From: Bacteroidales bacterium
GTDB taxonomy: Bacteria; Bacteroidota; Bacteroidia; Bacteroidales; Prolixibacteraceae
Length of the DNA stretch: 64,000 nt
Assembly (NCBI GenBank): GCA_012719495.1
Contig: JAAYAG010000108.1
Location: forward strand, 1-64,000
Reading direction: 5' to 3'
The first letter of the stretch is position 1. Each line of letters opens with the position of its first letter. This document shows positions 24,750 through 32,986 of the stretch, piece by piece. A program made the position numbers and the translations under genes. Under the pieces are notes generated by a model. The model saw only the letters and a list, made by a program, of their open reading frames with translations, had not been told where the DNA came from and made no database searches.

Positions 24750-25928
24750 ATGACACAAAAAATCAATCATAGCATCTATCAACTAATTGTTTCTGTTTTA
24801 TTTTCTGTTTTGCTTGTAATTCCGTTTATCTTTTCATTTTTCCAAACGGAAAACAATCCTTCGTCAAAAAATGAAAACCGAGAAAAAGCTCCATTTCCTG
24901 TTTTCGACTGGAAACATCTTGACCGCTTTCCGCAACAATTCAACGATTTTTACGACGACCACTTCAGCTTAAGACCTGCAGGCATTAAGTTTTACAACCA
25001 GTTTAATTACTTTTTTCTGAAGCAATCGCCCGATGCGAGCAAAGGTATTCTAGGAAAAGATAACTGGATGTTCCAAGGGAAAGATCTTGATCATTACAGG
25101 GGTTTAGTGAGGTTAACCGCAGAACAACAAACTAAACTAAAAAATGAGTTGCAACAACGTGCCAATTTTTTACATGAAAGAAATTGCAAATTCTTATTGG
25201 TAATTATTCCCACAAAAAAAGAAATATACACTGAGTTTGTGCCCCCAGAGTTTTTCAAATACTCAGAATTTAATGCAACCGATCAAATCATTCAACTTGC
25301 AAAAGAGGTAAACTATTTAGATGTCATAGACCTTAAACCTTTGTTAATCAAATCTAAGTCTATTTACCCTGAGGTATATCACCGTTACGACCACCACTGG
25401 AACGATTATGGAGCGTACGTGGCCTATGACACAATAATTTCCTATATTCAACAGCAAACTAAAACAACTAAAAAACACCTGATTAATGAATTCACGGAAG
25501 AAATTAAAGAATCGAACGACGGTAGTGTGGCCAAAATGCTAGGAGTCGATGATAAAGTTTCATTTTACAGGTATTATTTGACTCCAAAATTTAAGCTCAA
25601 AACAACATTGTTGGGCGAAAAATATAAATGTCCAGAACGCTTTCCTTATCCTTGGGCGTGGGAAAGGAGATACCAGAATGAAGATCAGTCACTACCCAAG
25701 CTTTTCATGGTAAATGACTCGTTTGGAGAATACATGTATCCGAATTTGGCAGAGCACTTTTCTAACAGTCTCTTTCTTTTCGACAACTGGGAATACAACC
25801 TCCACTCGCAAAAAGTAATCGAAGAACAACCCGATTTTTTTGTTATCAGTGCTTACGAATCGTTTATTCCAAATATTCTTGAGAATCTTCAACGAGAAGA
25901 AAACAATGTAAATGTCTCTAATCATTAA
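24750..25928 (+). CDS. AlgX/AlgJ-like SGNH acetyltransferase partner of the MBOAT protein
   Basis: A 392-residue protein with an N-terminal signal anchor (about 12-34) and a periplasmic domain. HRYDHHWNDYGAY (Asp214, His216) is the DxHW motif of AlgJ/AlgX-type hydrolase/transferases. LFMVNDSFGEY carries the candidate nucleophile Ser324. Such proteins transfer acetyl groups, delivered by the MBOAT partner, to a polysaccharide in the periplasm. No carbohydrate-binding domain follows, so it is closer to AlgJ than AlgX. The polymer acetylated is unknown; no polysaccharide synthase genes are nearby. Confidence 0.85.
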   Translation: MTQKINHSIYQLIVSVLFSVLLVIPFIFSFFQTENNPSSKNENREKAPFPVFDWKHLDRFPQQFNDFYDDHFSLRPAGIKFYNQFNYFFLKQSPDASKGILGKDNWMFQGKDLDHYRGLVRLTAEQQTKLKNELQQRANFLHERNCKFLLVIIPTKKEIYTEFVPPEFFKYSEFNATDQIIQLAKEVNYLDVIDLKPLLIKSKSIYPEVYHRYDHHWNDYGAYVAYDTIISYIQQQTKTTKKHLINEFTEEIKESNDGSVAKMLGVDDKVSFYRYYLTPKFKLKTTLLGEKYKCPERFPYPWAWERRYQNEDQSLPKLFMVNDSFGEYMYPNLAEHFSNSLFLFDNWEYNLHSQKVIEEQPDFFVISAYESFIPNILENLQREENNVNVSNH

Positions 25929-25975
25929 TTCTTTTTCTTCTTAAGATAACGTACCCTAACTATTCCCAACATCTT

Positions 25976-25983
25976 TATCTTTG
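25976..25983 (+). promoter_or_regulatory. Candidate promoter -7 box of hisE
   Basis: TATCTTTG matches the TAnnTTTG consensus and ends 26 bases before the hisE ATG. It would let hisE be expressed independently after separation from the operon. Confidence 0.45.
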
Positions 25984-26009
25984 TACAACAAAAATAAAAC
26001 AACACTGCA

Positions 26010-26318
26010 ATGGATGATCTATCACAAAATCAGCAAGACATACTGTTCCTCACTCAACTACAGGATTTTATCGACAAACGGAAAGTCGAAATGCCCGAGG
26101 GCTCGTACACTACATCGTTATTCCAAAAGGGCACGCGCAAAATTACGCAGAAAGTAGGCGAAGAGGCCGTTGAAACAATCATTGGTGCCATGGCCAACGA
26201 CGACGAAAACTTCTTGTACGAAGGTGCCGACCTGATCTACCATTTGATCGTTTTACTCACTCATAAAGGATACCGGATTGAAGATCTGGCCAGGGAATTA
26301 AAAAGCAGGCACAAATAG
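26010..26318 (+). CDS. hisE: Phosphoribosyl-ATP pyrophosphatase
   Basis: HisE removes pyrophosphate from PR-ATP. The 102-residue all-helical protein has the MazG-like metal-binding signature: KVGEEAVETIIGA (about 49-61) and LYEGADLIYHLIVLL (about 69-83). In many Bacteroidota HisE is the C-terminal half of a HisIE fusion; here there is no HisI half. A near-identical but broken N-terminal copy lies at 23073. The gene has its own likely promoter and possibly a terminator at 26331-26354. Confidence 0.93.
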   Translation: MDDLSQNQQDILFLTQLQDFIDKRKVEMPEGSYTTSLFQKGTRKITQKVGEEAVETIIGAMANDDENFLYEGADLIYHLIVLLTHKGYRIEDLARELKSRHK

Positions 26319-26324
26319 CTCAGT

Positions 26325-26999
26325 TTATTGACGGGTAAATGACAACCCGTTTTTAAACCGATACTCCAGCAATCCAAGCTTACGGACATAATATACTTCT
26401 GTTACAGTATATTCTGTCCAGTTTTGCTGGAAGTCGGAAAGAATAAAATGGAAAACATGCGGATATGTGGTGCCGTTAAACTCAATTTCGTCATAAAAAT
26501 CTATGGTTGAATGAATCAGCGAGTCATTCTCGACTCCAGAAGAGGTAATCTTATGGCTTAAATAATTGAAATTAGTTTCTACTGTCACCAACCTATCGAG
26601 AAGGAAATCGTAGGTGAAAGATAAACTATTAATCGAAAGCGAAATTCGTTCACCCCAATAACCATCGTCGTACCCGGGGCTTAGCGAAAATGAAAAAACA
26701 TCATTGAAGGTTGAAGAAAAAGATTGGTAATAGTTTTCACGCTGGGAGATGCGGTATTTAACCCCGCCAAAAAAACTTTCTCCTTCAGAAAAATCATGAG
26801 TATTCTGTTCATTAAGATATTCTCTTGTTATCCCGTTTTGATCAGCCATCCGAAAACAAAAACCCGAGCTATCGGCCAACCAAAGTTTTGTCTCCTCACT
26901 AACTTTGTACCACTTTGTAATTCCGTCTTCAAATAAATTACACGAAATGAAACAAAGCATGCAAAGCGCAATTCCGATCCTATTTTTCAAACAAGTCAT
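26325..26999 (-). CDS. Hypothetical lipoprotein
   Basis: A 224-residue protein with a lipoprotein signal (LCMLCFISC, lipid-modified Cys about 20). I choose the ATG at 26999 because the peptide then begins MTCLKNRIGIAL directly before the hydrophobic stretch; an in-frame start at 27011 adds four residues. The mature part is rich in aromatic and beta-strand-forming residues (YKVSEETKLWLADS, FHFILSDFQQNWTEYTVTEV) and I recognise no family. It overlaps the upstream lipoprotein gene by about 20 bases, so the two are cotranscribed and may act together at the outer membrane. Confidence 0.75.
   Translation of the reverse strand: MTCLKNRIGIALCMLCFISCNLFEDGITKWYKVSEETKLWLADSSGFCFRMADQNGITREYLNEQNTHDFSEGESFFGGVKYRISQRENYYQSFSSTFNDVFSFSLSPGYDDGYWGERISLSINSLSFTYDFLLDRLVTVETNFNYLSHKITSSGVENDSLIHSTIDFYDEIEFNGTTYPHVFHFILSDFQQNWTEYTVTEVYYVRKLGLLEYRFKNGLSFTRQ
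26330..26354 (+). terminator. Weak candidate terminator of hisE
   Basis: ACGGGT (26331-26336) pairs with ACCCGT (26345-26350) over an eight-base loop and is followed by TTTT. It lies within the 3' end of the convergent lipoprotein gene. The stem is short. Confidence 0.4.
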
Positions 27000-27579
27000 A
27001 ATATTCACCATTCGACATAGTTAAACGAACAATCCCATTTTGTTGAGTGTAATACACACTATCAAACCGAAGCTTATTGGGATAATTTGGATTCTCAGAA
27101 CTTGAAAGGTTTAGTGCCATAACACAGTAAAACCATTTCTGGTTAACCTTTAATGAATCAAGATTAAAAGAAAGCTCATGCAGAGCATTAAGCACAGTTG
27201 ATGAGTTGGCCACCGAAATGCTAAATAACAAGTTCTGCTCGTCGTACTTTGTAAGTTGAACAAACACTGAGCTTATTGGATAATCAGGGATTAGCAATGT
27301 CTCATCGAGCCGATACTCTTGCCCGGGAGAACACCAATCAGAATAAGCATATTCAGCAGAAGAATCACGCTGACAGACGAACGGGACAACCAACCCTCCC
27401 GAGTGTTGAAAATTTACCGTGTCGCCATTTTTATACGGGATTAACATTGAAACAGAATCAGGGATAGGCAAAACAGAAATTCGCTGAGGCTCACATGGCA
27501 GAGGACAAGCATAAAGAATAAATAAAGCACTTATTGATAGCAAAAGATATAATGCCGATTTTTCATTTTTGCCAAACAT
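26980..27579 (-). CDS. Hypothetical lipoprotein
   Basis: A 199-residue protein whose signal ends in the lipobox LFILYAC (Cys about 25), followed by PLPCEPQR, so it is likely anchored in the outer membrane. The mature region has several cysteines (CQRDSS, DWCSPG, YCVMAL) and predicted beta strands. I recognise no family. It precedes and slightly overlaps the second lipoprotein gene, forming a two-gene unit convergent with hisE. Confidence 0.75.
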   Translation of the reverse strand: MFGKNEKSALYLLLSISALFILYACPLPCEPQRISVLPIPDSVSMLIPYKNGDTVNFQHSGGLVVPFVCQRDSSAEYAYSDWCSPGQEYRLDETLLIPDYPISSVFVQLTKYDEQNLLFSISVANSSTVLNALHELSFNLDSLKVNQKWFYCVMALNLSSSENPNYPNKLRFDSVYYTQQNGIVRLTMSNGEYYDLFEK

Positions 27580-27732
27580 GGATTTTTTTATTACAATGTA
27601 TCAATTAAATACCTGTTTTCAAAATAGTGAATATAAAATCCTTACTTGCGAGCTTTTTTGTATCAAGAATTGATCGATAATACAAGCAGCATCATCTTAA
27701 CAAACTGTTTAATGTGTGGTAAAAATGCGGAC

Positions 27733-27756
27733 AAAACATGTTGTACAGCATGTTTT
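27733..27756. promoter_or_regulatory. 24-base palindrome upstream of the [FeFe] hydrogenase
   Basis: AAAACATG (27733-27740), TTGTACAG, CATGTTTT (27749-27756): perfect 8-base arms, and the central eight bases are palindromic except one pair. It lies 50 bases before the preferred hydrogenase start. A dimeric regulator site is likely; it is not a Rex or FNR consensus. Confidence 0.5.
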
Positions 27757-27805
27757 CTGGAAAAATATACTGACTTTTGCCAACAGATCGGATAATGGAA
27801 AAAAC

Positions 27806-29242
27806 ATGGTAGCAGCAAACAAAGCAATTCTTATTCGCCGCGAAATTCTCGAGCGGATTGCCCGTCTAATTTTCAATGAAACCCTCCTCGAAGAGATTGA
27901 TAAAATTCCAATGAAAATGCGACCACGCGGAAGCGAGAGTTCACGTTGCTGCATTTATCGCGACAGGGCCCTTATCAAATACAAAATTATGGCTATGCTT
28001 GGTTTCGAGTGTGTTACCGAGGCAGACGAGCTTAGCCCGTTATCCGATTTTGTACTTCAAAGCGTTGTAAAAGCGTCAAGCGAACGTGAAATCATCAGGG
28101 TAATTGAAGAAGTATGCCACGGTTGCCAGCAAAACAACTATGTTGTAACCAACATGTGCCGGGGTTGCTTGGGGCGTCCATGCGAAGTAAATTGCCCAAA
28201 AGATGCCATTTCTTTTGTTGGAGCCCGGGCTATGATTGACTCGAATACCTGTATAAGTTGCGGAATTTGTGAAGGCGTATGCCCCTATCATGCAATTATT
28301 TACGCCCCTGTTCCTTGTGAAGAATCTTGCCCTGTTGGTGCTATAACCAAAAATGAAAATGGGAAAGAGACCATCGATTTCGACAAATGCACCTACTGTG
28401 GAAAATGTGTTATTGCTTGCCCGTTTGGGGCAATTGTTGAAGAATCGCACCTTTTCGATCTGATATTCAACCTGAAAAGAAAAAAGAAAGTTGTAGCGCT
28501 ACTTGCCCCATCAGTTGCAGCCCAATTCAAATGCAGCTTGCCACAAATGAAAGCCGCATTGATAAAAATTGGTTTCCACGATGTAATTTATGTTGCCGAA
28601 GGAGCTGACCTCACTGCTCAACACGAAGCTGAAGAATTTGAAGCAAACGGAGGTGAATTACTCACTACGTCATGCTGCCCGTCGTTTGTAAACATTATTT
28701 CGAAACATGTACCAACCCTCCGGAACAATATTTCGCACACCCCTTCACCAATGGTTTTTGCAGCAAAATTATCGAAACAACGACATCCAAACGCTCAAAC
28801 TGTTTTCATTGGACCGTGTATTGCAAAAAAAGCAGAGTCGTTCAATGTTAATGAAATAGATATGGTTATCAATTTTGAGGAACTTGACGCCATGTTACTC
28901 GCCTGCGAAATAGATCCAATAACATTGACTACCAACGATTCAGCAATTGAAGCTTCGGCTCAAGCATGGGGATTTGCCCAAACTGGCGGTGTTATGGAGG
29001 CTGTAAAAAAACATCTGAACAAACCCGAAGAAGTTAAACCCCTAATAATTAATGGCATCGATAAGAAATCGATAAAACAATTGGGTACACTTGCCAAAGG
29101 AAATCAATACAATTTTGTTGAAGGTATGAGTTGCGAAGGTGGTTGCGTTGGAGGATGCTATATGAGCGTAAAACCCCAGATTGCCCAAAACCGGATCAAC
29201 AAACTGAAAGAAAGCATGGGCAACGAGAAAAACCTCTCATAG
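27806..29242 (+). CDS. Monomeric [FeFe] hydrogenase (group B-like)
   Basis: A 478-residue protein with an iron-sulfur N-terminal half and an H-cluster domain. From M1 at 27806: CxxC-rich clusters at about 104-120, 4Fe-4S motifs CISCGICEGVC and CTYCGKCVIAC (about 149-205), then H-cluster motifs L1 TSCCPSF (288-294), L2 IGPCIAKKAE (335-344) and L3 EGMSCEGGCVGG (439-450). It should evolve or oxidise H2 with ferredoxin in the cytosol, as in fermentation. L1 and L3 look like group B rather than group A. I prefer ATG 27806; an upstream GTG (27716) would translate through a palindrome and add 30 unconserved-looking residues. The maturases HydEFG are not in the window. Confidence 0.9.
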   Translation: MVAANKAILIRREILERIARLIFNETLLEEIDKIPMKMRPRGSESSRCCIYRDRALIKYKIMAMLGFECVTEADELSPLSDFVLQSVVKASSEREIIRVIEEVCHGCQQNNYVVTNMCRGCLGRPCEVNCPKDAISFVGARAMIDSNTCISCGICEGVCPYHAIIYAPVPCEESCPVGAITKNENGKETIDFDKCTYCGKCVIACPFGAIVEESHLFDLIFNLKRKKKVVALLAPSVAAQFKCSLPQMKAALIKIGFHDVIYVAEGADLTAQHEAEEFEANGGELLTTSCCPSFVNIISKHVPTLRNNISHTPSPMVFAAKLSKQRHPNAQTVFIGPCIAKKAESFNVNEIDMVINFEELDAMLLACEIDPITLTTNDSAIEASAQAWGFAQTGGVMEAVKKHLNKPEEVKPLIINGIDKKSIKQLGTLAKGNQYNFVEGMSCEGGCVGGCYMSVKPQIAQNRINKLKESMGNEKNLS

Positions 29243-29247
29243 ATTCC

Positions 29248-30450
29248 CTAATCCAAAGGAATGGTGAAATTGAAAGTCGCTCCTTTGCCTAATTCTGATT
29301 CGACCCAAATTTTCCCGCCCATATTCTCAATGTATGCCTTCGAAATGGCCAGCCCAAGGCCATTACCCCCGTATTTGCGGCTGAAGGCATTTTCGACCTG
29401 ACTAAACCTTTCGAATATGAGATTAAAATTCTCGGGGTCGATACCAATCCCCGTATCCTTTACATAGAAAAATACCTGATCGGCTTTCAGTTGAACACCA
29501 AATTCCACAACACCCTTGGTAGTGAATTTCAACGCATTATCAAGAAGGTTTTTAAGCACTTGCTCCAACTTCAACGAGTCGTTATATATTAATATTGATT
29601 CTTGAGCCAGATTGCAAGATAAGCTTATGTTCTGCCCCACTTTAGCACTGAATGATTTATAAACATAATTCACAACATCATTGACCTCAAATTTTACCTT
29701 ACGTAATTCAACGTTACCAGAATCTATTTTCGAGATTTCAATAATATTGTCAATAATGTGCAATAACTGAGAACAACTTCCCTGCACTATGTTCATATAT
29801 TCCCGCTTCGTTTCTTGTGAAATATAATCTTCAAAAATCAGATCAACAAACCCCATTATAGAGTTCATTGGTGTTCGTACTTCGTGGCTCATATTGGCCA
29901 GAAAAGCCGATTTCAAGCGGTTGCAATTTTCAGCATATTCTTTCTCTTTAATTAGCTCGAGTTGCGTTTGCTTATGCCGGTCAATCTCAGCACTAAGCTC
30001 TTTATTTATTCGGGTAAGCTCCTCGTTTTTAACAAGTAGAGAAGATGTTAGATTTTGGTTTTCAATTTTCAACCGATGTATCTCCAGCGCACTATCAATG
30101 GTTGTTTTAATATCTTCCTCGCGCCAGGGTTTCTCTACATACTGGAAAATTTTTAATTCATTCACTGCTTCGCGCAATACATCATAGTCGGAATAGGCAG
30201 TTACCAAAATGCGGTTCAACTCGGGATATTTCGAAAAAGCTTTTTTTAGGAAATCGATACCTGACATTCCGGGCATTCGCTGATCGGTTAGTATCAAATC
30301 CACATCTTGAGTGTTTAAAACCTCTAGCCCTTCGGTACCTGATGTTGCCGTGAGTATATTATAATCTTTCCGGAAGGTATTCTTGAATATCCGCAGGTTC
30401 GACTCTTCATCATCGACATAGAGAATAGTGTATTTTCTTGGATCACTCAT
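29248..30450 (-). CDS. Receiver-histidine kinase hybrid (REC at the N-terminus)
   Basis: A 400-residue soluble protein: REC domain at about 6-125 (ILYVDDEESNLRIF; phospho-acceptor Asp in LILTDQRMP; KPW near 109), coiled coil at about 128-180, HisKA at about 180-250 (NMSHEVRTPMNSIMGF, catalytic His about 188) and HATPase (LLDNALKFT, DTGIGI, NGLGLAI) to the end. With the receiver in front of the kinase core, it could receive a phosphoryl group from another kinase and pass the signal on. It overlaps the upstream receiver gene by eight bases, and its REC is a close paralogue of that protein. Confidence 0.9.
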   Translation of the reverse strand: MSDPRKYTILYVDDEESNLRIFKNTFRKDYNILTATSGTEGLEVLNTQDVDLILTDQRMPGMSGIDFLKKAFSKYPELNRILVTAYSDYDVLREAVNELKIFQYVEKPWREEDIKTTIDSALEIHRLKIENQNLTSSLLVKNEELTRINKELSAEIDRHKQTQLELIKEKEYAENCNRLKSAFLANMSHEVRTPMNSIMGFVDLIFEDYISQETKREYMNIVQGSCSQLLHIIDNIIEISKIDSGNVELRKVKFEVNDVVNYVYKSFSAKVGQNISLSCNLAQESILIYNDSLKLEQVLKNLLDNALKFTTKGVVEFGVQLKADQVFFYVKDTGIGIDPENFNLIFERFSQVENAFSRKYGGNGLGLAISKAYIENMGGKIWVESELGKGATFNFTIPLD

Positions 30451-30814
30451 TATTTATAGCCTTTTTGATGATTTCATACAACTCTTTCTGATCCCAAGGC
30501 TTCGATATAAACCGGAACAATTGGTAGTTCCGAAATGCCAAATCTATGTCTTCGGGATCACTATACACTGATATTATTAAACGCCCCGGGGGAATTCCGG
30601 GAAATTTTTCCTGAACAAGTCCTAGAAACTCGACCCCAGTGATATCAGGCATACGCTGATCGGTAATCACCAAATCAACAGGGGTCGTCTTTAATATTTC
30701 AAAACCCTGAGCAGCCGAAACTGCAGTCAATATTTCATAGTCATGCCGAAAGGTGTTTTTGAATAACCTCAGGTTGATTTCCTCGTCATCTACATATAAG
30801 ATTTTCTTTTTCAC
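30443..30814 (-). CDS. Single-domain response regulator
   Basis: A 123-residue receiver domain with no output domain. VKKKILYVDDEEINLRLF opens the domain, the phospho-acceptor Asp is in LVITDQRMPD, and the SKPWDQKEL segment contains the conserved Lys. I choose the GTG at 30814 because the upstream 15 codons to ATG 30859 precede the normal start of a receiver domain. The DQRMP motif and KPW signature match the hybrid kinase that follows and overlaps it by eight bases. It probably relays phosphate between the kinases of this cluster. Confidence 0.8.
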   Translation of the reverse strand: MKKKILYVDDEEINLRLFKNTFRHDYEILTAVSAAQGFEILKTTPVDLVITDQRMPDITGVEFLGLVQEKFPGIPPGRLIISVYSDPEDIDLAFRNYQLFRFISKPWDQKELYEIIKKAINNE

Positions 30815-30971
30815 AAGTATATTTTTATAAAACCCTAGAAGCTTGAATACACTAACCAACGGCTCTCATCCACGCAAAAAGCTCGCCTATCTTACCCTTG
30901 TGTTGAAAAAAATATATTCTGCGTTTTCGTTATGATAATATCAGGTTTCATTGCCCCTCAACAACTCTTTA

Positions 30972-32948
30972 TTAACCTGATTTTCCGTCACAAGGTAGTA
31001 AAATTGTAAATATAGTTCCACTCCCTAATTCACTTTTTACATTTATTTTTCCATTATGTTCCTGAATAATGCCATAGGTAATCGACAAACCTAAACCCAC
31101 TCCTTTCCCAACACTCTTGGTTGTAAAAAAAGGATCAAATATTTTATCGATAATTTCCGGGGCAATCCCCTTACCAGTGTCTTCAAACTGAATAATCACC
31201 TGCCCATCTTCGTAATGAGTTCGAATAACAATAGAACCTTCATTTTCAATTGAATCGATTGCATTTGATAAAATATTTAAAAATGCTTGGTTCAACTTAC
31301 CAGGATAGCACTGAACCATGGGCAGTTCACCAAACTCTTTTGACACTTTAATGTGGTTCTTAAATTTATTTCGCAACAACAACAGAGATGAATCTATACC
31401 TTCATGTATATCTGCTACTTGCATTGTATCTTTATCGATCCTTGAGAAATTTCTCAAGCCTTTAATAATATCGGCAGCACGTTCAGCTCCAACTTTTATA
31501 TCGTCTATGGTTTGTGGTATTATCTCAAGGATTTCATCAACTTCGCCCTCGGCATTAAACTCAGAAATCCTGTCAACAAGTGCTTGTCCATTACCTTCTT
31601 CTGCCAATTTCAAAAGATTAGACATAAGATCAGTAAGTTCTGAAACATCTTTACGTAAGCTATTAATACCTGTATAAATAAAGTTTACGGGATTATTAAT
31701 TTCGTGGGCTATGCCTGCTGTAAGCACACCAAGTGAAGCCATTTTTTCCGAAGAGACTAATTGAGTCTGTGTTTCGTGCAAACGGGCAATGGTTTCATAG
31801 AGACTGCGGTTTGTCACTTCCAACTTTGTATTAATCTTTTCTATCTGTTCCTTTTGCTGAGTCAAAATCTTATTGCTCTTTCGCTTAATAAAATAACCGC
31901 GAACAAAAGTCAGCAGTGATAATAATGCCAGTATTACAAGAAAAATTGTGAGCAATATTATCATACGTTGCCGCTTAATAATATCACTTCTTAGCCCTAA
32001 CTCCGCATGCTGTTTTTCAACCTCAGAATTGAGACTATCAAGAATTTGCTTCCCTTTAGAAATTTCTTCGAATTGTTTTTCTATATAAAGTTGTTGCTCA
32101 GAAAGTTCTGCTTTATGATCAGTAAGCAATAGATCTTGAGATTGGAGCATTTCCGATTGCTTTTCTAGTTTATTTAACTGGTTTATCATCTCGGCCTTTT
32201 GCCTATCCAATTCTATTTTGTCAGACTCTATCTCACTATCGTGTTTCACAATTAATTGCATTTGTTGAAAGATACTTTCTTTCTGAGCTAAAATAATCTG
32301 CTGGGTTTTTTGCACATCGCCTTTAAGCATCGTAAGCGAATCGCTCACTGTCACCATTTTTTTCTGAAGAGAATCCATTGATTGTTGAGAAGAACGATAT
32401 AGTTCAACAATATCTATTTCGGCTCCACCAAGCAAAACGATCTCAGGGTCGACAGAAATATTATGTTTCAATATATTAGGACGGTTAATCTCAAAAGTAA
32501 GACGGCTATCTGAGGTGTCAAAGACATTAAACATTACATTTCGTTTGTCATCGGAGGCTTCAGTTACTAATACAATGGGCATCAGATCTATCATTTTATT
32601 TACCCGCCTAATTAACAACTCTTTATCATTTAACAGCACCACCATTCGCGTGGTTGGGCTGAACTGCTCTGGCAAATTTGCAAGATGCCTTACCACAATT
32701 TGCTTTCCCTTAAGTTTTTTAATTTCAGAAAATTGACTGACTTCTTTAACAATTTGCTGATTATTGCCAATAATTATTATCTCAAAATTGTTGTAATTAC
32801 TTTCAGCAGGCCAGGTGGTATACCGAGCGAAATTATAAACATAGGCACCGAACAACGCAGCACGATCGACCTGCGCCATACATAGCATAGCATAAAACAA
32901 TAATATTGCCAAAAACATTGCTTTTTTATGTCCAACCTTTGATTTCAT
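30972..32948 (-). CDS. Membrane histidine kinase with N-terminal YfiR-like domain
   Basis: A 658-residue protein. It has a signal peptide (about 1-26), a periplasmic YfiR/HmsC-type (DUF4154) domain (about 27-170, FGAYVYNFARYTTWP), a coiled coil (about 185-325), one transmembrane segment (about 332-353), a second coiled coil, HisKA with GIAHEINNPVNFI (catalytic His about 416) and a HATPase domain (DTGKGIAPE, GVGLGLSIT). YfiR-like domains are periplasmic modulators of signalling proteins. It lies 17 bases after the TonB receptor gene on the same strand, so the receptor could report a ligand to this kinase. That link is inference. Confidence 0.9.
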   Translation of the reverse strand: MKSKVGHKKAMFLAILLFYAMLCMAQVDRAALFGAYVYNFARYTTWPAESNYNNFEIIIIGNNQQIVKEVSQFSEIKKLKGKQIVVRHLANLPEQFSPTTRMVVLLNDKELLIRRVNKMIDLMPIVLVTEASDDKRNVMFNVFDTSDSRLTFEINRPNILKHNISVDPEIVLLGGAEIDIVELYRSSQQSMDSLQKKMVTVSDSLTMLKGDVQKTQQIILAQKESIFQQMQLIVKHDSEIESDKIELDRQKAEMINQLNKLEKQSEMLQSQDLLLTDHKAELSEQQLYIEKQFEEISKGKQILDSLNSEVEKQHAELGLRSDIIKRQRMIILLTIFLVILALLSLLTFVRGYFIKRKSNKILTQQKEQIEKINTKLEVTNRSLYETIARLHETQTQLVSSEKMASLGVLTAGIAHEINNPVNFIYTGINSLRKDVSELTDLMSNLLKLAEEGNGQALVDRISEFNAEGEVDEILEIIPQTIDDIKVGAERAADIIKGLRNFSRIDKDTMQVADIHEGIDSSLLLLRNKFKNHIKVSKEFGELPMVQCYPGKLNQAFLNILSNAIDSIENEGSIVIRTHYEDGQVIIQFEDTGKGIAPEIIDKIFDPFFTTKSVGKGVGLGLSITYGIIQEHNGKINVKSELGSGTIFTILLPCDGKSG

Positions 32949-32986
32949 AGCAAGCAAATAATAGTCAAGAACCTATTTTCAAAACA

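Noticed and set aside
23302-25928. MBOAT-SGNH pair as a transposon
   Set aside because: No transposase, terminal inverted repeats or exact target duplication are visible; only the partial hisE duplication hints at insertion.
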